NCBI GenBank assembly: GCA_010909165.1
Contig: VJWM01000044.1
Coordinates: 1,364,001-1,428,000 of the forward strand
DNA from: Anthoceros angustus
Taxonomy: Eukaryota > Streptophyta > Anthocerotopsida > Anthocerotales > Anthocerotaceae
Length of the DNA: 64,000 nt
Direction of reading: 5' to 3'
The notes below the pieces were generated by a model that worked only from the letters and a program-made list of their open reading frames with translations, made no database searches and had not been told where the DNA came from. Positions within the stretch are counted from its first letter, which is position 1. The number at the start of each line of letters is the position of its first letter. Shown in pieces: positions 63,999-64,000 of this stretch. A program made the translations under genes and the position numbers.

Positions 63999-64000
63999 TT

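Overview
This is nuclear DNA of a land plant. Ten protein genes can be read exon by exon with short introns (mostly 46-300 bases) and GT-AG borders. They include plant-specific families: a SHORT-ROOT-type GRAS protein, two DUF26/Gnk2 secreted proteins, a CDKD-type kinase and a plant YY1. One gene encodes a methionine-synthase-reductase-like diflavin enzyme. Vascular plants are generally held not to use B12-dependent methionine synthase. From memory, hornworts are the land plants in which that pathway has been reported, so a hornwort or another early-diverging lineage is my best guess. This is inference, not proof.

Layout. Bases 1-15400 are extremely GC-rich and hold no gene I can defend. They are built from head-to-tail local duplications (units of about 620, 740, 760 and 390 bases), a foldback-bearing 285-base tandem array, and a palindromic CCATGG-centred minisatellite. 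The long open frames there are mostly side effects of the base composition. A broken PPR gene follows at about 15.6-15.9 kb, where the sequence changes to AT-rich intergenic DNA up to 19 kb. Genes then run: GRAS (+, 20.5-21.9 kb), a small coiled-coil protein of unknown function (+, 24.3-25.2), a dienelactone-hydrolase-family protein (-, 25.6-26.3), Enhancer of polycomb-like (-, 27.5-30.5), a gene-free AT-rich stretch full of short tandem arrays (30.5-34.9), PRP43/DHX15-type DEAH helicase (+, 34.9-38.1), a transposon-like coding fragment (-, near 40 kb), purple acid phosphatase (+, 42.2-45.2), the diflavin reductase (-, 45.4-48.7), two DUF26 proteins (-, 49.1-51.4), plastid-type glyoxylate/succinic semialdehyde reductase (-, 51.6-54.0), CDKD (-, 54.5-56.3), YY1 (-, 58.8-60.7) and mitoferrin (-, 62.9-64.0, start two bases inside the window edge).

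The genes do not form a pathway cluster. They are mostly housekeeping or regulatory: chromatin and transcription (EPL, YY1, CDKD), splicing and ribosome RNA remodelling (PRP43), phosphate and metal metabolism (purple acid phosphatase, mitoferrin), aldehyde detoxification (GLYR) and redox (diflavin reductase). The most unusual item is the reductase. Its catalytic part resembles animal and algal methionine synthase reductase, not plant P450 reductase, yet it carries about 220 extra N-terminal residues with two hydrophobic segments. All exon coordinates were derived by hand from splice signals, reading phase and family resemblance recalled from memory. No alignment or database search was run.
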